Made by a program: the position numbers and the translations under genes. The notes beneath the pieces were generated by a model. That model was not told the origin of the DNA. It ran no database searches and saw nothing but the letters and a program-made list of their open reading frames with translations. Of a DNA stretch of 64,000 nt, positions 1-8,379 are shown one piece after another; the stretch's first letter is position 1, and each line of letters begins with the position of its first letter. Source of the stretch: Acidobacteriota bacterium (lineage in GTDB: Bacteria; Acidobacteriota; Terriglobia; Terriglobales; Acidobacteriaceae); contig JABCZH010000001.1 of assembly GCA_013289795.1 (NCBI GenBank), forward strand, positions 248,001 to 312,000, in the 5' to 3' direction.

Positions 1-404
1 AGACCCAGAATCTGTGCCGCCAGAATGCCGGCGTTGGTGGCTCCCGGCTTGCCGATCGCGACCGTTGCCACCGGAATGCCAGCGGGCATCTGAACGGTTG
101 CCAGTAGCGAATCCAAGCCATTCAACGCAGTCGAAGGAATGGGAACTCCGATCACCGGCAGAGTGGTGTGAGCGGCAATCACGCCCGCCAGGTGTGCCGC
201 ACCGCCCGCACCGGCGATGATCACTCGAATGCCGCGGCCAGCCGCCTTGCGCGCGTATTCTGCGGTTCGCTCGGGTGACCGGTGCGCGGACGTGACATCG
301 ATCTCATAGGCGATGCCAAATTCCTCGAGCGCCTTGGCCGCCTCGCGCATGATGTCGAGATCAGAATCGCTGCCCATCACGATGGAAACCTGTGGTTTGC
401 TCAT
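1..404 (-). CDS. purE: N5-carboxyaminoimidazole ribonucleotide mutase, partial
   Basis: PurE converts N5-CAIR to CAIR in de novo purine synthesis. The translation begins [17 protein letters not shown], followed by SAHRSPE and AGGAAHLAG, which are the signature segments of class I PurE. About 134 codons are present and the C-terminus runs off the left edge of the window, so the gene is cut by the window rather than broken. Its ATG overlaps the TGA of purD in an ATGA arrangement. The two genes are therefore very likely co-transcribed and translationally coupled, with purD upstream. Assignment is secure. Confidence 0.95.
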   Translation of the reverse strand, partial: MSKPQVSIVMGSDSDLDIMREAAKALEEFGIAYEIDVTSAHRSPERTAEYARKAAGRGIRVIIAGAGGAAHLAGVIAAHTTLPVIGVPIPSTALNGLDSLLATVQMPAGIPVATVAIGKPGATNAGILAAQILG

Positions 405-1690
405 AGACTCCTTTTTCCGGCGCTGTTCAGCGCCCGCGCTGCAATGTCCTTGCGGTAATGCGCGCCTTCGAAGCCAATCTCGGCGACTGCTTGATAAGCG
501 CGGTCCACTGCGGTCTTGAGGTCCGCGGCCCTAGCCGTCACTCCCAATACTCGCCCGCCGGACGTAAAGTACGCGTCGTCGTGTTTGGTAGTTCCCGCGT
601 GAAATACTTGCACGCCCGCAACTTTCTCCGCCTCAGCCAAGCCGGTGATCCGCCGGCCGGCTTCGAATGTTCCCGGATAACCGCCAGACGCCATTACCAC
701 GCAAACCGACGCATTGGGTGACCAACGGAAATCGCCCGCACTGACCCGCCCCTCGATCGACGCTTCCAGTGCCTCCACGAGGTCGCTCTCCAGGCGCATC
801 AGGATAGGCTGGGTCTCGGGATCGCCAAAACGGCAGTTGAACTCCAGTACCATGGGCCCGCGTGCGGTCATCATCAGGCCGCAGTACAACACGCCTTTGT
901 ACTCGGCACCCTCAGCCTTCATTCCATTCACGACGGGCTGGGCAACGTGTTGGATCAGCCAGTTTTGCATCTGCTCGTCCAATATCGCAGGAGTCGAGTA
1001 GGCGCCCATCCCGCCGGTATTCGGACCGGTGTCGCCATCGCCCACGCGCTTGTGGTCCTGCGCCGCCACTAGCGGAGCTACGCGCTCGCCGTCGCTGAGC
1101 ACAAGGAAAGAAAGTTCTTCCCCTTTAAGACATTCTTCGAGCACTACCCGCGCCCCCGCCGTGCCCAGCATCTTGCCACAGAGCATCTCGGCGGCGACTT
1201 CGCACGCCTCATCCTTCGTTTTGCAGATCACAACGCCTTTACCAGCCGCCAGGCCGTCAGCCTTGACCACGATGGGCATGTGAAAGTGCGGTAAGGCGGC
1301 GCGAACCTGTTCGAGGGAATCGCAAATGGCGTAATGCGCCGTGGGGATGTGGTGCCGCTGCATGAATTCCTTGGCAAAACTCTTACTCGACTCCAGCTGC
1401 GCCGCGGCCATGGTCGGCCCGAACGTCTTCCAGCCCTGGCGAGTAAATTCGTCCACTACGCCCAGAGTCAGAGGCAACTCGGGGCCAACTACGGTGAGAT
1501 CAGGCTTGATCTGCGCAGCCAGTGCCAGTAAAGAAGCTACACTCTTCAAGTCGGCCGCAACGCACTCGGCCTGCGCAGCGATGCCGCCGTTCCCCGGCGC
1601 ACAGTAAACCTTCGAGACGCGCGGCGACTGGCGTAGTTTCCACACCAGCGCGTGCTCGCGCCCGCCGCCTCCAATGACCAGAACCTTCAT
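401..1690 (-). CDS. purD: Phosphoribosylamine-glycine ligase (GARS)
   Basis: This ATP-grasp ligase joins glycine to phosphoribosylamine, the second step of purine synthesis. At 429 residues it has the normal length. The N-terminus [15 protein letters not shown] is the family hallmark. [11 protein letters not shown] marks the ATP-grasp nucleotide-binding region and the segment around [12 protein letters not shown] is the conserved metal and substrate region near residue 290. The gene leads a purD-purE unit whose coding regions overlap by 4 nt. Upstream, a long hairpin repeat separates it from the divergent dtxR-type gene. Start ATG at 1690; no strong ribosome-binding site is visible. Confidence 0.97.
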   Translation of the reverse strand: MKVLVIGGGGREHALVWKLRQSPRVSKVYCAPGNGGIAAQAECVAADLKSVASLLALAAQIKPDLTVVGPELPLTLGVVDEFTRQGWKTFGPTMAAAQLESSKSFAKEFMQRHHIPTAHYAICDSLEQVRAALPHFHMPIVVKADGLAAGKGVVICKTKDEACEVAAEMLCGKMLGTAGARVVLEECLKGEELSFLVLSDGERVAPLVAAQDHKRVGDGDTGPNTGGMGAYSTPAILDEQMQNWLIQHVAQPVVNGMKAEGAEYKGVLYCGLMMTARGPMVLEFNCRFGDPETQPILMRLESDLVEALEASIEGRVSAGDFRWSPNASVCVVMASGGYPGTFEAGRRITGLAEAEKVAGVQVFHAGTTKHDDAYFTSGGRVLGVTARAADLKTAVDRAYQAVAEIGFEGAHYRKDIAARALNSAGKRSL

Positions 1691-1743
1691 AGTTGGGAGA
1701 CCCTAAGGGTAGGTGTCCTCGGAGCACGATGTCAAACCAAAGC

Positions 1744-1856
1744 AAAACTCACCGCAGAGGCACAGAGTCACAGAGGAAAATGGGGGCTGCGCGCTTCCCA
1801 ATCATGAATATCTATTCTTCTTTTCTCTGTGACTCGGTGTCTCTGCGGTGGGTTTT
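1744..1856. repeat. Intergenic hairpin of CACAGAG words (family 1)
   Basis: Left arm 1744-1780 and right arm 1821-1856 are near-perfect inverted copies of about 36 nt, separated by about 40 nt. Each arm reads as three quasi-tandem words of the CGCAGAGG / CACAGAGT / CACAGAGG type. It lies between the divergent genes purD and the dtxR-type regulator, so it is not a terminator for either. Similar word-built hairpins recur through the window. Confidence 0.85.
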
Positions 1857-1860
1857 GTAT

Positions 1861-1885
1861 TTAACCATGCTTAACTGCGTATAAT
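1861..1885 (+). promoter_or_regulatory. Promoter and candidate operator of the DtxR-type regulator
   Basis: A 14-nt imperfect palindrome, TTAACCATGCTTAA (1861-1874, 12 of 14 positions symmetric), is followed by a perfect TATAAT (1880-1885). TTGTAT at 1856-1861 is a possible -35 with an 18-nt spacer. The ATG at 1894 is 8 nt after the -10, so the message is probably leaderless. Most of the palindrome recurs at 2602-2615 upstream of the transporter gene, which suggests autoregulated control of both. This is inferred from sequence only. Confidence 0.6.
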
Positions 1886-1893
1886 CGCGTGAG

Positions 1894-2574
1894 ATGATCA
1901 CCGGCTCCAAAGAAGATTATCTCAAGGCGATCCTGGAAGCCGAAAGCGAGGGCGAACCTGTCATTTCCGCAACACTCGCTCACTGGCTGGCCGTATCGCC
2001 GCCCGCGGTCACGATGGCGCTGCGCCGCCTGAAGAAAGACGGCCTGGTACGAGTGCAGGCCGATGGCCACGTTGCCTTGACTCCCGCCGGACGCAAGATC
2101 GCTCGCAAGCTTACCTTGCGGCATCACCTCATCGAGCGCATGCTGGCCGAGATGTTCGGCATGGAGTGGTACAAGGTGCACGACGAGGCCGAACGCCTGG
2201 AACATGCGGTTTCGCCCGACTTCGAAGCCAAGCTGCTGGCGCGGTTGGGGCGCGCCGGTGCTTGTCCGCATGGCAATCTCAGCGAGATGGAGAGTCCCGC
2301 CAGCCGCCGCCGCCGCGGGCTGCTGCTTCTGGCCCACGCGGAAGCAGGGAAGCATTATGTCGTCAGCGGTATCTACGAACGTGACCGCCGCCTGCTGGAA
2401 TTCCTGGAAGACAGGGGCGTACGTCCCGGCGCACGGCTGCGTGTCTCCGGGCGAAACTACGATCAAACCCTGACGCTGGCCACCGATGCCGGCACCGTCG
2501 CCCTTGGCCGTTCGGCTGCGGAGCGAGTCTGGGTCACGAGTGATGTCCGAAGCGCCAAACGCACCTCGAACTAG
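1894..2574 (+). CDS. DtxR/MntR-family metal-dependent repressor
   Basis: A 226-residue metalloregulator. Residues 1-65 form the winged helix (KEDYLKAILE; ATLAHWLAVSPPAVTMAL). Residues 70-140 are the metal-binding dimerisation domain, with LRHHLIERML, VHDEAERLEH and CPHG holding the usual Glu/His/Cys ligands. Residues 155-215 are a FeoA/SH3-like domain. The family senses Fe(II) or Mn(II) and represses uptake genes when metal is replete. The next gene is an NRAMP-related transporter carrying a related upstream palindrome, so that operon is its likely target. Which metal it senses cannot be decided here: CPHG resembles DtxR/IdeR more than the classic Bacillus MntR. Confidence 0.9.
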   Translation: MITGSKEDYLKAILEAESEGEPVISATLAHWLAVSPPAVTMALRRLKKDGLVRVQADGHVALTPAGRKIARKLTLRHHLIERMLAEMFGMEWYKVHDEAERLEHAVSPDFEAKLLARLGRAGACPHGNLSEMESPASRRRRGLLLLAHAEAGKHYVVSGIYERDRRLLEFLEDRGVRPGARLRVSGRNYDQTLTLATDAGTVALGRSAAERVWVTSDVRSAKRTSN

Positions 2575-2601
2575 CTTCCATCGTCCTTGATTTCACAGCG
2601 A

Positions 2602-2631
2602 TTAACCATAGTTTACCCATTGATGTATACT
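2602..2631 (+). promoter_or_regulatory. Promoter and candidate metalloregulator operator of the NRAMP-related gene
   Basis: TTAACCATAGTTTA at 2602-2615 shares the first eight bases, and 12 of 15 bases overall with one more flanking base, with the motif upstream of the dtxR-type gene. It is symmetric at 10 of 14 positions. TATACT at 2626-2631 is a good -10, with TTAACC at 2602-2607 as a weak -35 at 18-nt spacing, so the palindrome would cover the -35. The -10 ends just before the ATG at 2633, which argues that the ATG at 2648 is the real start. Confidence 0.55.
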
Positions 2632-2647
2632 CATGCTAACTTCGACC

Positions 2648-4051
2648 ATGAGCGTAGGTTCCCGACCTCCACACACGAAGTCCACTGCGGCCCGCATCGC
2701 CGACGGCGGCGAAGTTGTCGTCATCACCCACGAAGACGTTGATCGAGCGCATGATCGCGTTCGGGTGTCCACAGCCCGCGCTCGGCGCGGTTTTTCCTCT
2801 CGAGCGAAGCTGCTGTGGCTGCTGGTTGGGCCCGGTGTTCTGGTCATGCTGGGAGAAAACGACGGGCCCAGCATGCTCTCCTATGCTGCTACCGGCGCGA
2901 AGTTTGGCATCGGTTTCTTCCTCCCCTTCGTTGCGCTGACGTTTTGCATGGCGATCGTGGTCCAGGAGATGACGGTGCGTCTGGGTGCAGCGACCCATCG
3001 CGGACACGCCGAGCTAATCTTCGAACGCTTCGGGCCTTTCTGGGGATGGTTTTCCATGATCGACCTGGGCATCGGCAACTTCCTCACGCTCATCACCGAA
3101 TTCATTGCCATCCGCGCGGGCCTGGGTTTCTTCGGAGTTCCTCCCTGGATGGCAATCCTAATCGCGCTCGTCATCCTATACGGAGCGCTGGTAAGCCACC
3201 GCTACTGGACCTGGGAGCGGATCACTCTCGCCGCCGCCCTATTCAACCTCGTGTTCATCCCAGTTGCGCTCATGACCCATCCGAGTTGGCACTCAGTCGG
3301 CCATTCATTCATCACCTGGCAGCCTCTTCCCGGCTTCAATAAGGACACTCTTCTGATCGTGCTGGCCGACATCGGAGCCACGGTCACGCCCTGGATGCTT
3401 TTCTTTCAGCAGAGCGCGACCGTTGACAAAGGAATGACCACAAAAGACATTCGTTTCGGCCGCATTGACACGGTACTCGGAGCCGCGTTAGCCACTGCCG
3501 CCGCAGTGGCGACAATTCTGGCGACGGCGCCATTGTTCGCCCATCAGATGACGGCTGACACTTTCCAGGCAGCCGAGTTTGCCCAAGCTCTGCAGCCGCT
3601 GATCGGCCGCTTTGGCGCGTCGCTCTTTGCCCTCGGCATGGTTGAAGCCGGAATCGTAGCCTCGATCACGATTTCAACCTCGTCGGCATACGCCTTCGGA
3701 GAGGTAACCCACAAGCCTCACAGCCTGAATCTCCCCATGGGACAGGGCAAGGCCTTTTATTCTGTGTTGACGTTGTGCGCCGTGGCCGCGGCGGCCATCG
3801 TTCTGATCCCCGGGCTGCCCCTGGTATATGTGGTGCTCGTCGTCAACGTAGTCGCAGTTCTCGCCATGCCCCCCGCGCTCGTGTTCCTGTTCATGCTGGT
3901 GAATGACCAGGAAATTATGGGTGATCTGGTCAGTCCAAGGTGGGCAAACGGTTTGGCTACTGCGGTCGTGTTCATCCTGACCGCTGCCGGCGTGCTTTTC
4001 GGGATCAGCATCATCGCGCCCAACATCTTTGCGGCGTTGGGCGGGAAGTAG
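2648..4051 (+). CDS. NRAMP-related divalent metal transporter with non-canonical ion-site motifs
   Basis: A 467-residue polytopic protein of the NRAMP (SLC11) fold with about 11 membrane helices after a cytosolic N-terminus of about 50 residues. GPGVLVMLGENDGPS replaces the classical helix-1 DPGN. GATVTPWMLFFQQSA replaces the helix-6 segment that normally carries the metal-binding methionine (MPHN). The protein therefore belongs to an NRAMP-related branch, and its selectivity cannot be assumed to be Mn or Fe. The ATG at 2633 would lie upstream of the predicted transcription start, so 2648 (MSVGSRPP) is chosen. It sits directly after a DtxR-type regulator with a shared palindrome, and a small membrane protein follows 14 nt downstream. 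Confidence 0.85.
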   Translation: MSVGSRPPHTKSTAARIADGGEVVVITHEDVDRAHDRVRVSTARARRGFSSRAKLLWLLVGPGVLVMLGENDGPSMLSYAATGAKFGIGFFLPFVALTFCMAIVVQEMTVRLGAATHRGHAELIFERFGPFWGWFSMIDLGIGNFLTLITEFIAIRAGLGFFGVPPWMAILIALVILYGALVSHRYWTWERITLAAALFNLVFIPVALMTHPSWHSVGHSFITWQPLPGFNKDTLLIVLADIGATVTPWMLFFQQSATVDKGMTTKDIRFGRIDTVLGAALATAAAVATILATAPLFAHQMTADTFQAAEFAQALQPLIGRFGASLFALGMVEAGIVASITISTSSAYAFGEVTHKPHSLNLPMGQGKAFYSVLTLCAVAAAAIVLIPGLPLVYVVLVVNVVAVLAMPPALVFLFMLVNDQEIMGDLVSPRWANGLATAVVFILTAAGVLFGISIIAPNIFAALGGK

Positions 4052-4065
4052 GGGAGACAGCCGTT

Positions 4066-4284
4066 ATGACGCCAAAAGAACAGTCGCCAGTTTTGATCTC
4101 CAGCGCCGATCAAAAGCTGGCTTTATCCTCGCTCGAACACGATCAACTGGTTCACGCCAAGAAACACTTCATCCCCAGGCGGCACCTCAAAGGCCCTGAG
4201 CTGTTCGTGCTCTGGGCGCTCCGAATCTACCTTTTATTCATGATGGCGGTGGTCGGGTACCAGGTGTGGATCGCGGCGCACTGA
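4066..4284 (+). CDS. Small membrane protein downstream of the NRAMP-related transporter
   Basis: A 72-residue protein starting MTPKEQSPVLISS. The first 45 residues are hydrophilic, with HAKKHF and RRHLKG, and a single C-terminal membrane helix follows (about residues 47-69, FVLWALRIYLLFMMAVVGYQ). It begins 14 nt after the transporter stop, so it is almost certainly in the same transcript. I do not recognise the family. A transporter accessory or regulatory role is inferred from position only. Confidence 0.7.
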   Translation: MTPKEQSPVLISSADQKLALSSLEHDQLVHAKKHFIPRRHLKGPELFVLWALRIYLLFMMAVVGYQVWIAAH

Positions 4285-4337
4285 ATCACGATCATTCTTG
4301 ACCTGCAACCCTTAGCCACAACTGGCATAATGAAGTG

Positions 4338-4862
4338 ATGAAGAATCGACTTCGCCCCTGTGCAGTTGTCAACCTGGCTGTCTCCTTATCTCTTGGCCTC
4401 ATAGCGCACGCGCAGCAAGACTCTCCAGCTCCAACCCCGCCCCAGAAAGGCGCGACCGTGACCACTCATGGAAAAGGAACATTCGACGTCAAGATTACCC
4501 CGCAGACGCCGGACGGCAAGTTCGAAGACGCCACCATGGGCCGCATGACCATCGACAAACAGTTCCGCGGCGACCTAGAAGCCACCAGCAAGGGCCAGAT
4601 GCTCACGGCCATGACCGAGATCAAGGGATCGGCAGGTTATGTTGCGGTGGAGCGGGTGGCCGGAACGCTTGGTGGCCGCAGCGGCAGCTTCGTCTTGCAG
4701 CACAGCGCCACCATGACGCGTGGCGTCCCGCAACTGAGTGTGACGGTCGTGCCAGATTCCGGCACCGGCCAACTGGTCGGCCTTACCGGCAAGATGGATA
4801 TCATCATCAACGCCGGAAAACATTCTTACGACTTCGAGTACACGCTGCCGACAACTCCCTAG
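4338..4862 (+). CDS. DUF3224-family protein with signal peptide
   Basis: A 174-residue protein with an N-terminal signal peptide ending near AHAQQD. The mature part matches the DUF3224 pattern: GKGTFDVKITPQ, GRMTIDKQFRGDLEATSKGQM, GSAGYVAVERVAGTLGGRSG and LQHSATMTRGVPQLSVTVVP. DUF3224 proteins are small calycin-like beta-barrels of unknown function, often cytosolic, so the export signal is worth noting. CATAAT at 4326-4331 ends 6 nt before the ATG, so the transcript may be leaderless. The GTG at 4335 in the same frame is an unlikely alternative start. The next gene is about 210 nt away, beyond a hairpin repeat. Confidence 0.82.
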   Translation: MKNRLRPCAVVNLAVSLSLGLIAHAQQDSPAPTPPQKGATVTTHGKGTFDVKITPQTPDGKFEDATMGRMTIDKQFRGDLEATSKGQMLTAMTEIKGSAGYVAVERVAGTLGGRSGSFVLQHSATMTRGVPQLSVTVVPDSGTGQLVGLTGKMDIIINAGKHSYDFEYTLPTTP

Positions 4863-4870
4863 GACCATTC

Positions 4871-4990
4871 CTCCGCGAACTCCGCGGCCGTTCTCCGCGA
4901 CCTCGGCGTTTCCAGGTTTTGGCGAGATTGCCGGAACAAAATCCTAAGTCGCGGAGATCGCAGAGAACGGCTGCAGAGCACGCGGAGCAA
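4871..4990. repeat. Intergenic hairpin of CGCGGAG words (family 1 variant)
   Basis: Left arm 4871-4911 and right arm about 4946-4987 are inverted copies of about 41 nt with few mismatches, built from CTCCGCG/CGCGGAG words around a shared CCGTTCTC core. It occupies most of the gap between the DUF3224 gene and aconitase. The word is CGCGGAG in both arms, unlike the CACAGAG version at 1744. Confidence 0.8.
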
Positions 4991-5074
4991 CCCCGCAGAG
5001 AGCCTCTATGCCTTTGGTTTCTGGCGCAATCCTTACCAGAACGACTAAACTAGAGAGAACAGGAAGGCCATTTC

Positions 5075-7768
5075 ATGAATAGCTTTGGCAGCCGTTCTAC
5101 TCTCCGCGTTAGCGGCCACGATTACGAAATTTATCGTCTCGACGCTCTCGACAAGCAGGGTATTTCCACCAGGCATCTGCCATTTTCGCTGCGCATCCTG
5201 CTGGAGAACCTTCTGCGAACCGAGGACGGCCGCAGTGTAACCAAAGAAGACATCCGCGCCCTGGCGAGCTGGAACAGCAAATCGAAGCCGGACAAGGAAA
5301 TTGCCTTCACCCCCAGCCGCGTTCTTCTGCAAGATTTCACCGGCGTACCTTGCGTGGTTGATCTGGCGGCCATGCGTGACGCCATGAAGCACCTGGGCGG
5401 CGATCCCACCCTGATCAATCCGCTCCAACCCGTGGAGTTGGTCATCGATCACTCCGTGCAAGTCGATCAATTCGGCACGCCCAACGCGTTCCAGTTCAAC
5501 GCCGAAATGGAGTTCATCCGCAACAAAGAGCGCTACGGATTCCTGCGCTGGGGACAAACCGCCTTCCGCAATCTGGCCATCGTCCCCCCCGACACAGGCA
5601 TCGTGCATCAGGTGAATCTGGAATTCCTCGCCCGAGTGGTTTTCGTGCATGACGCAAACGGAAAGAAGATCGCCTACCCCGATACGCTTGTCGGCACGGA
5701 TTCGCATACCACCATGATTAACGGTCTGGGCGTGCTGGGCTGGGGTGTCGGCGGAATCGAAGCCGAAGCGGCCATGCTGGGCCAGCCGGTTTCCATGCTG
5801 ATCCCGCAAGTCGTCGGAGTGAAACTCACAGGGAAGCTGAAAGAAGGCGCCACCGCCACCGATCTCGTCCTTACCATCACCGAGATGCTGCGTAAACACG
5901 GCGTCGTGGGAAAATTCGTCGAGTATTTCGGACCCGGCCTGCAAGAGCTGCCGCTCGCCGATCGCGCCACCATCGCCAACATGTCGCCCGAATACGGCGC
6001 CACTTGCGGCATCTTCCCCGTGGACAAAGAGACGCTGGCTTATCTGCGTCTGACCGGCCGCAGCGAAGAACAGATTGCGCTGGTCGAAGCGTACGCCCGC
6101 GAACAAGGCCTGTTCCACGACGAGAAAACGCCGGAAGCCCAATACTCGGAACTGCTCGCGCTCGATCTCGCCAGCGTGGAATCGAGCCTGGCTGGGCCCA
6201 AACGGCCGCAAGACCGCGTCCCGCTCTCGCAAGCCAAAGAATCGTTCGACAAGGCGCTGCCCTCGCTGATCAAGCCCGGCAAAGGCGCGCCCCCGGCGAC
6301 GGCCTCAGGCAATGGACATCTTCATCATGGCAGCGTGGTGATCGCCGCCATCACCAGTTGCACTAACACCTCGAATCCTTCGGTGATGATCGCCGCCGGA
6401 CTGCTGGCCAAGAAAGCGGTGGAGCGCGGCCTGCAAGTCCCAACCTGGGTGAAGACGTCGCTCGCCCCAGGATCGAAAGTTGTCCGCGACTACCTGGAAC
6501 GCGCTGGCCTGACTGGATATCTCGAGAAGCTGAAATTTCACATCGTGGGCTATGGCTGTACCACCTGCATAGGAAACTCCGGCCCGTTGCCGGAAGAGAT
6601 TTCGAAAGCCATCGACGAAAAGAATCTGGTAGTGGCGTCAGTGCTCTCCGGCAATCGCAACTTCGAGGGCCGCATCAACGGTGAAGTTCGCGCCAACTAT
6701 CTGATGTCGCCGCCACTGGTGGTGGCTTTCGCGCTGGCCGGGCGCATTGATCTCGACCTGCGCAAAGATGCCATCGCCCAGGACAAAGCTGGCAAACCAG
6801 TATTCCTCGCCGATCTCTGGCCGTCGCGCAGCGAAGTTGAAGAGGCCATCAGCAAGTCCATTACGCCGGACATGTTCCGCCGCAGCTATGGCGAGGTCTA
6901 TCACGGCGACGACCGCTGGCGCGCCCTGGCCGTTCCCAAGGGCGAAACCTACGCCTGGGAAAAGGATTCTACCTACATCCGCCAGGCGCCGTACTTCGAC
7001 GGCATGAGCGTGTCCCCGGGCGCTATCACCGACATCAAGAACGCGCGAGTGCTGGCGGTACTCGGCGACAGCGTCACGACCGACCACATCTCGCCCGCGG
7101 GTTCCATCAAACACGACAGTCCGGCGGGAAAGTATTTGATCGCACATGGCGTCAAGCCGGCCGAGTTCAACTCATACGGCTCGCGCCGCGGCAATCACGA
7201 AGTCATGGTGCGCGGCACCTTCGCCAACGTGCGCCTGCGCAACAAGATGGTCCCCAGTCTCGAAGGCGGATTTACCCGGCATCTACCCGATGGAGCCGAG
7301 ACAACGATTTATGAAGCTTCGGAAAAGTACATCGCCGAAGGCGTGCCGTTGGTGATTCTTGCCGGCAAGGAGTACGGATCAGGATCCTCGCGCGATTGGG
7401 CCGCCAAAGGCCCACGGTTGCTGGGGGTCCGGGCCGTCATTGCCGAGAGCTACGAGCGCATTCATCGCTCAAACCTTGTCGGGATGGGCATTCTGCCGCT
7501 GCAATTCCGCGAGGGCGAGACGGCACAATCCTTGGGTTTAACCGGCGAGGAAACATTTGAGATCGGCGGCGTTCGCGACGTAGTCGAGCATTTCGCCGCT
7601 GGCCGCCAGGTGAAGGTGCGCGCCACCGTGAAAGGCAAGAGTAAGGAATTCGAGGCGCTATTGCGAATCGATACTCCTCAGGAAGCGCAATACTACGCCC
7701 ACGGCGGCATATTGCAATTCGTGCTGCGGCAACTGCTGGCGGGAAAGCCGCAGGCGGTTACGGCATAG
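5075..7768 (+). CDS. acnA: Aconitate hydratase A
   Basis: A TCA-cycle enzyme that isomerises citrate to isocitrate using a [4Fe-4S] cluster. At 897 residues it matches AcnA/IRP-type aconitases. Cluster ligands are visible as Cys429 (TSCTNTSNP), Cys495 and Cys498 ([11 protein letters not shown]). Substrate segments include [13 protein letters not shown] and [16 protein letters not shown], and the C-terminal swivel domain contains [20 protein letters not shown] at 5061-5067, 8 nt before the ATG, is a good ribosome-binding site. The gene appears to be monocistronic. A long open frame on the opposite strand is a codon-bias shadow. Confidence 0.98.
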   Translation: MNSFGSRSTLRVSGHDYEIYRLDALDKQGISTRHLPFSLRILLENLLRTEDGRSVTKEDIRALASWNSKSKPDKEIAFTPSRVLLQDFTGVPCVVDLAAMRDAMKHLGGDPTLINPLQPVELVIDHSVQVDQFGTPNAFQFNAEMEFIRNKERYGFLRWGQTAFRNLAIVPPDTGIVHQVNLEFLARVVFVHDANGKKIAYPDTLVGTDSHTTMINGLGVLGWGVGGIEAEAAMLGQPVSMLIPQVVGVKLTGKLKEGATATDLVLTITEMLRKHGVVGKFVEYFGPGLQELPLADRATIANMSPEYGATCGIFPVDKETLAYLRLTGRSEEQIALVEAYAREQGLFHDEKTPEAQYSELLALDLASVESSLAGPKRPQDRVPLSQAKESFDKALPSLIKPGKGAPPATASGNGHLHHGSVVIAAITSCTNTSNPSVMIAAGLLAKKAVERGLQVPTWVKTSLAPGSKVVRDYLERAGLTGYLEKLKFHIVGYGCTTCIGNSGPLPEEISKAIDEKNLVVASVLSGNRNFEGRINGEVRANYLMSPPLVVAFALAGRIDLDLRKDAIAQDKAGKPVFLADLWPSRSEVEEAISKSITPDMFRRSYGEVYHGDDRWRALAVPKGETYAWEKDSTYIRQAPYFDGMSVSPGAITDIKNARVLAVLGDSVTTDHISPAGSIKHDSPAGKYLIAHGVKPAEFNSYGSRRGNHEVMVRGTFANVRLRNKMVPSLEGGFTRHLPDGAETTIYEASEKYIAEGVPLVILAGKEYGSGSSRDWAAKGPRLLGVRAVIAESYERIHRSNLVGMGILPLQFREGETAQSLGLTGEETFEIGGVRDVVEHFAAGRQVKVRATVKGKSKEFEALLRIDTPQEAQYYAHGGILQFVLRQLLAGKPQAVTA

Positions 7769-7778
7769 AACTTCTCGC

Positions 7779-7812
7779 CGCGGATCAACGCAGACGAATG
7801 CTGATCCAAACA
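7779..7812. repeat. Single arm of a GCAGAT/ACGC word repeat
   Basis: The stretch after acnA reads GCCGCGGATCAACGCAGACG and then GATGCTGATCC-like words, matching one arm of the hairpin at 31870-31939. No second arm is seen. It lies between the convergent acnA and dtd genes. Confidence 0.4.
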
Positions 7813-7822
7813 GAGCTGTGCC

Positions 7823-8272
7823 TCAAAATGCCTTTCCCGAATCCATCAATATCGTCACCGGCCCGTCATTCACCAGTTCCACCTGCATCATTTCCTGAAA
7901 GCGCCCGGTTTCGCAGCGAAGGCCGGCAGCCCGAATGCGCTCTACGAAATACTCGTATAGCTTGCGCGCCTGTTCCGGCGGAGCCGCAGCGTCGAACGAC
8001 GGTCGCTTCCCCCGTCTGACGTCTCCATACAAGGTGAACTGCGAAACCACAAGCACCGCGCCACCGGCTTCTCCCACCGCGCGGTTCATCTTGCCCGCCT
8101 CATCCTCGAACACCCGCAACCCAGCGACCTTCTCAGCCAGATAGTCAGCGTCCGCCTCTTTATCCGTGCTTGCAACTCCGAGCAAAACTAACAAGCCCCG
8201 CTCGATCCTGCCCACCACCTCGTCGCGCACCGTGACTTGCGCCCGGCTTACACGTTGTACCACCGCCCGCAT
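7823..8272 (-). CDS. dtd: D-aminoacyl-tRNA deacylase
   Basis: This enzyme hydrolyses D-amino acids (classically D-Tyr) and glycine mischarged onto tRNA. The 149-residue protein starts [15 protein letters not shown] and carries the conserved VSQFTLYGD block and a [13 protein letters not shown]-terminus, close to the NxGPVT motif. A 10-codon upstream extension to 8302 is possible but lacks family support, so the start at 8272 is preferred. It is convergent with acnA and divergent from the amidohydrolase gene. Confidence 0.95.
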   Translation of the reverse strand: MRAVVQRVSRAQVTVRDEVVGRIERGLLVLLGVASTDKEADADYLAEKVAGLRVFEDEAGKMNRAVGEAGGAVLVVSQFTLYGDVRRGKRPSFDAAAPPEQARKLYEYFVERIRAAGLRCETGRFQEMMQVELVNDGPVTILMDSGKAF

Positions 8273-8379
8273 CGAACACCTCCTCAACATAACAATCGCC
8301 ACATATGCTCACATCGCTTTTCATTGACGCGGCTTGCGATCCCTCCTACAATTTGCCCTTTCCACCAAAGGACGCAAGC

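Noticed and set aside
5045-6232. Long open frame (395 codons) on the strand opposite acnA
   Set aside because: It mirrors the codon bias of the aconitase gene, has no recognisable motif, and aconitase is unambiguous on the other strand.
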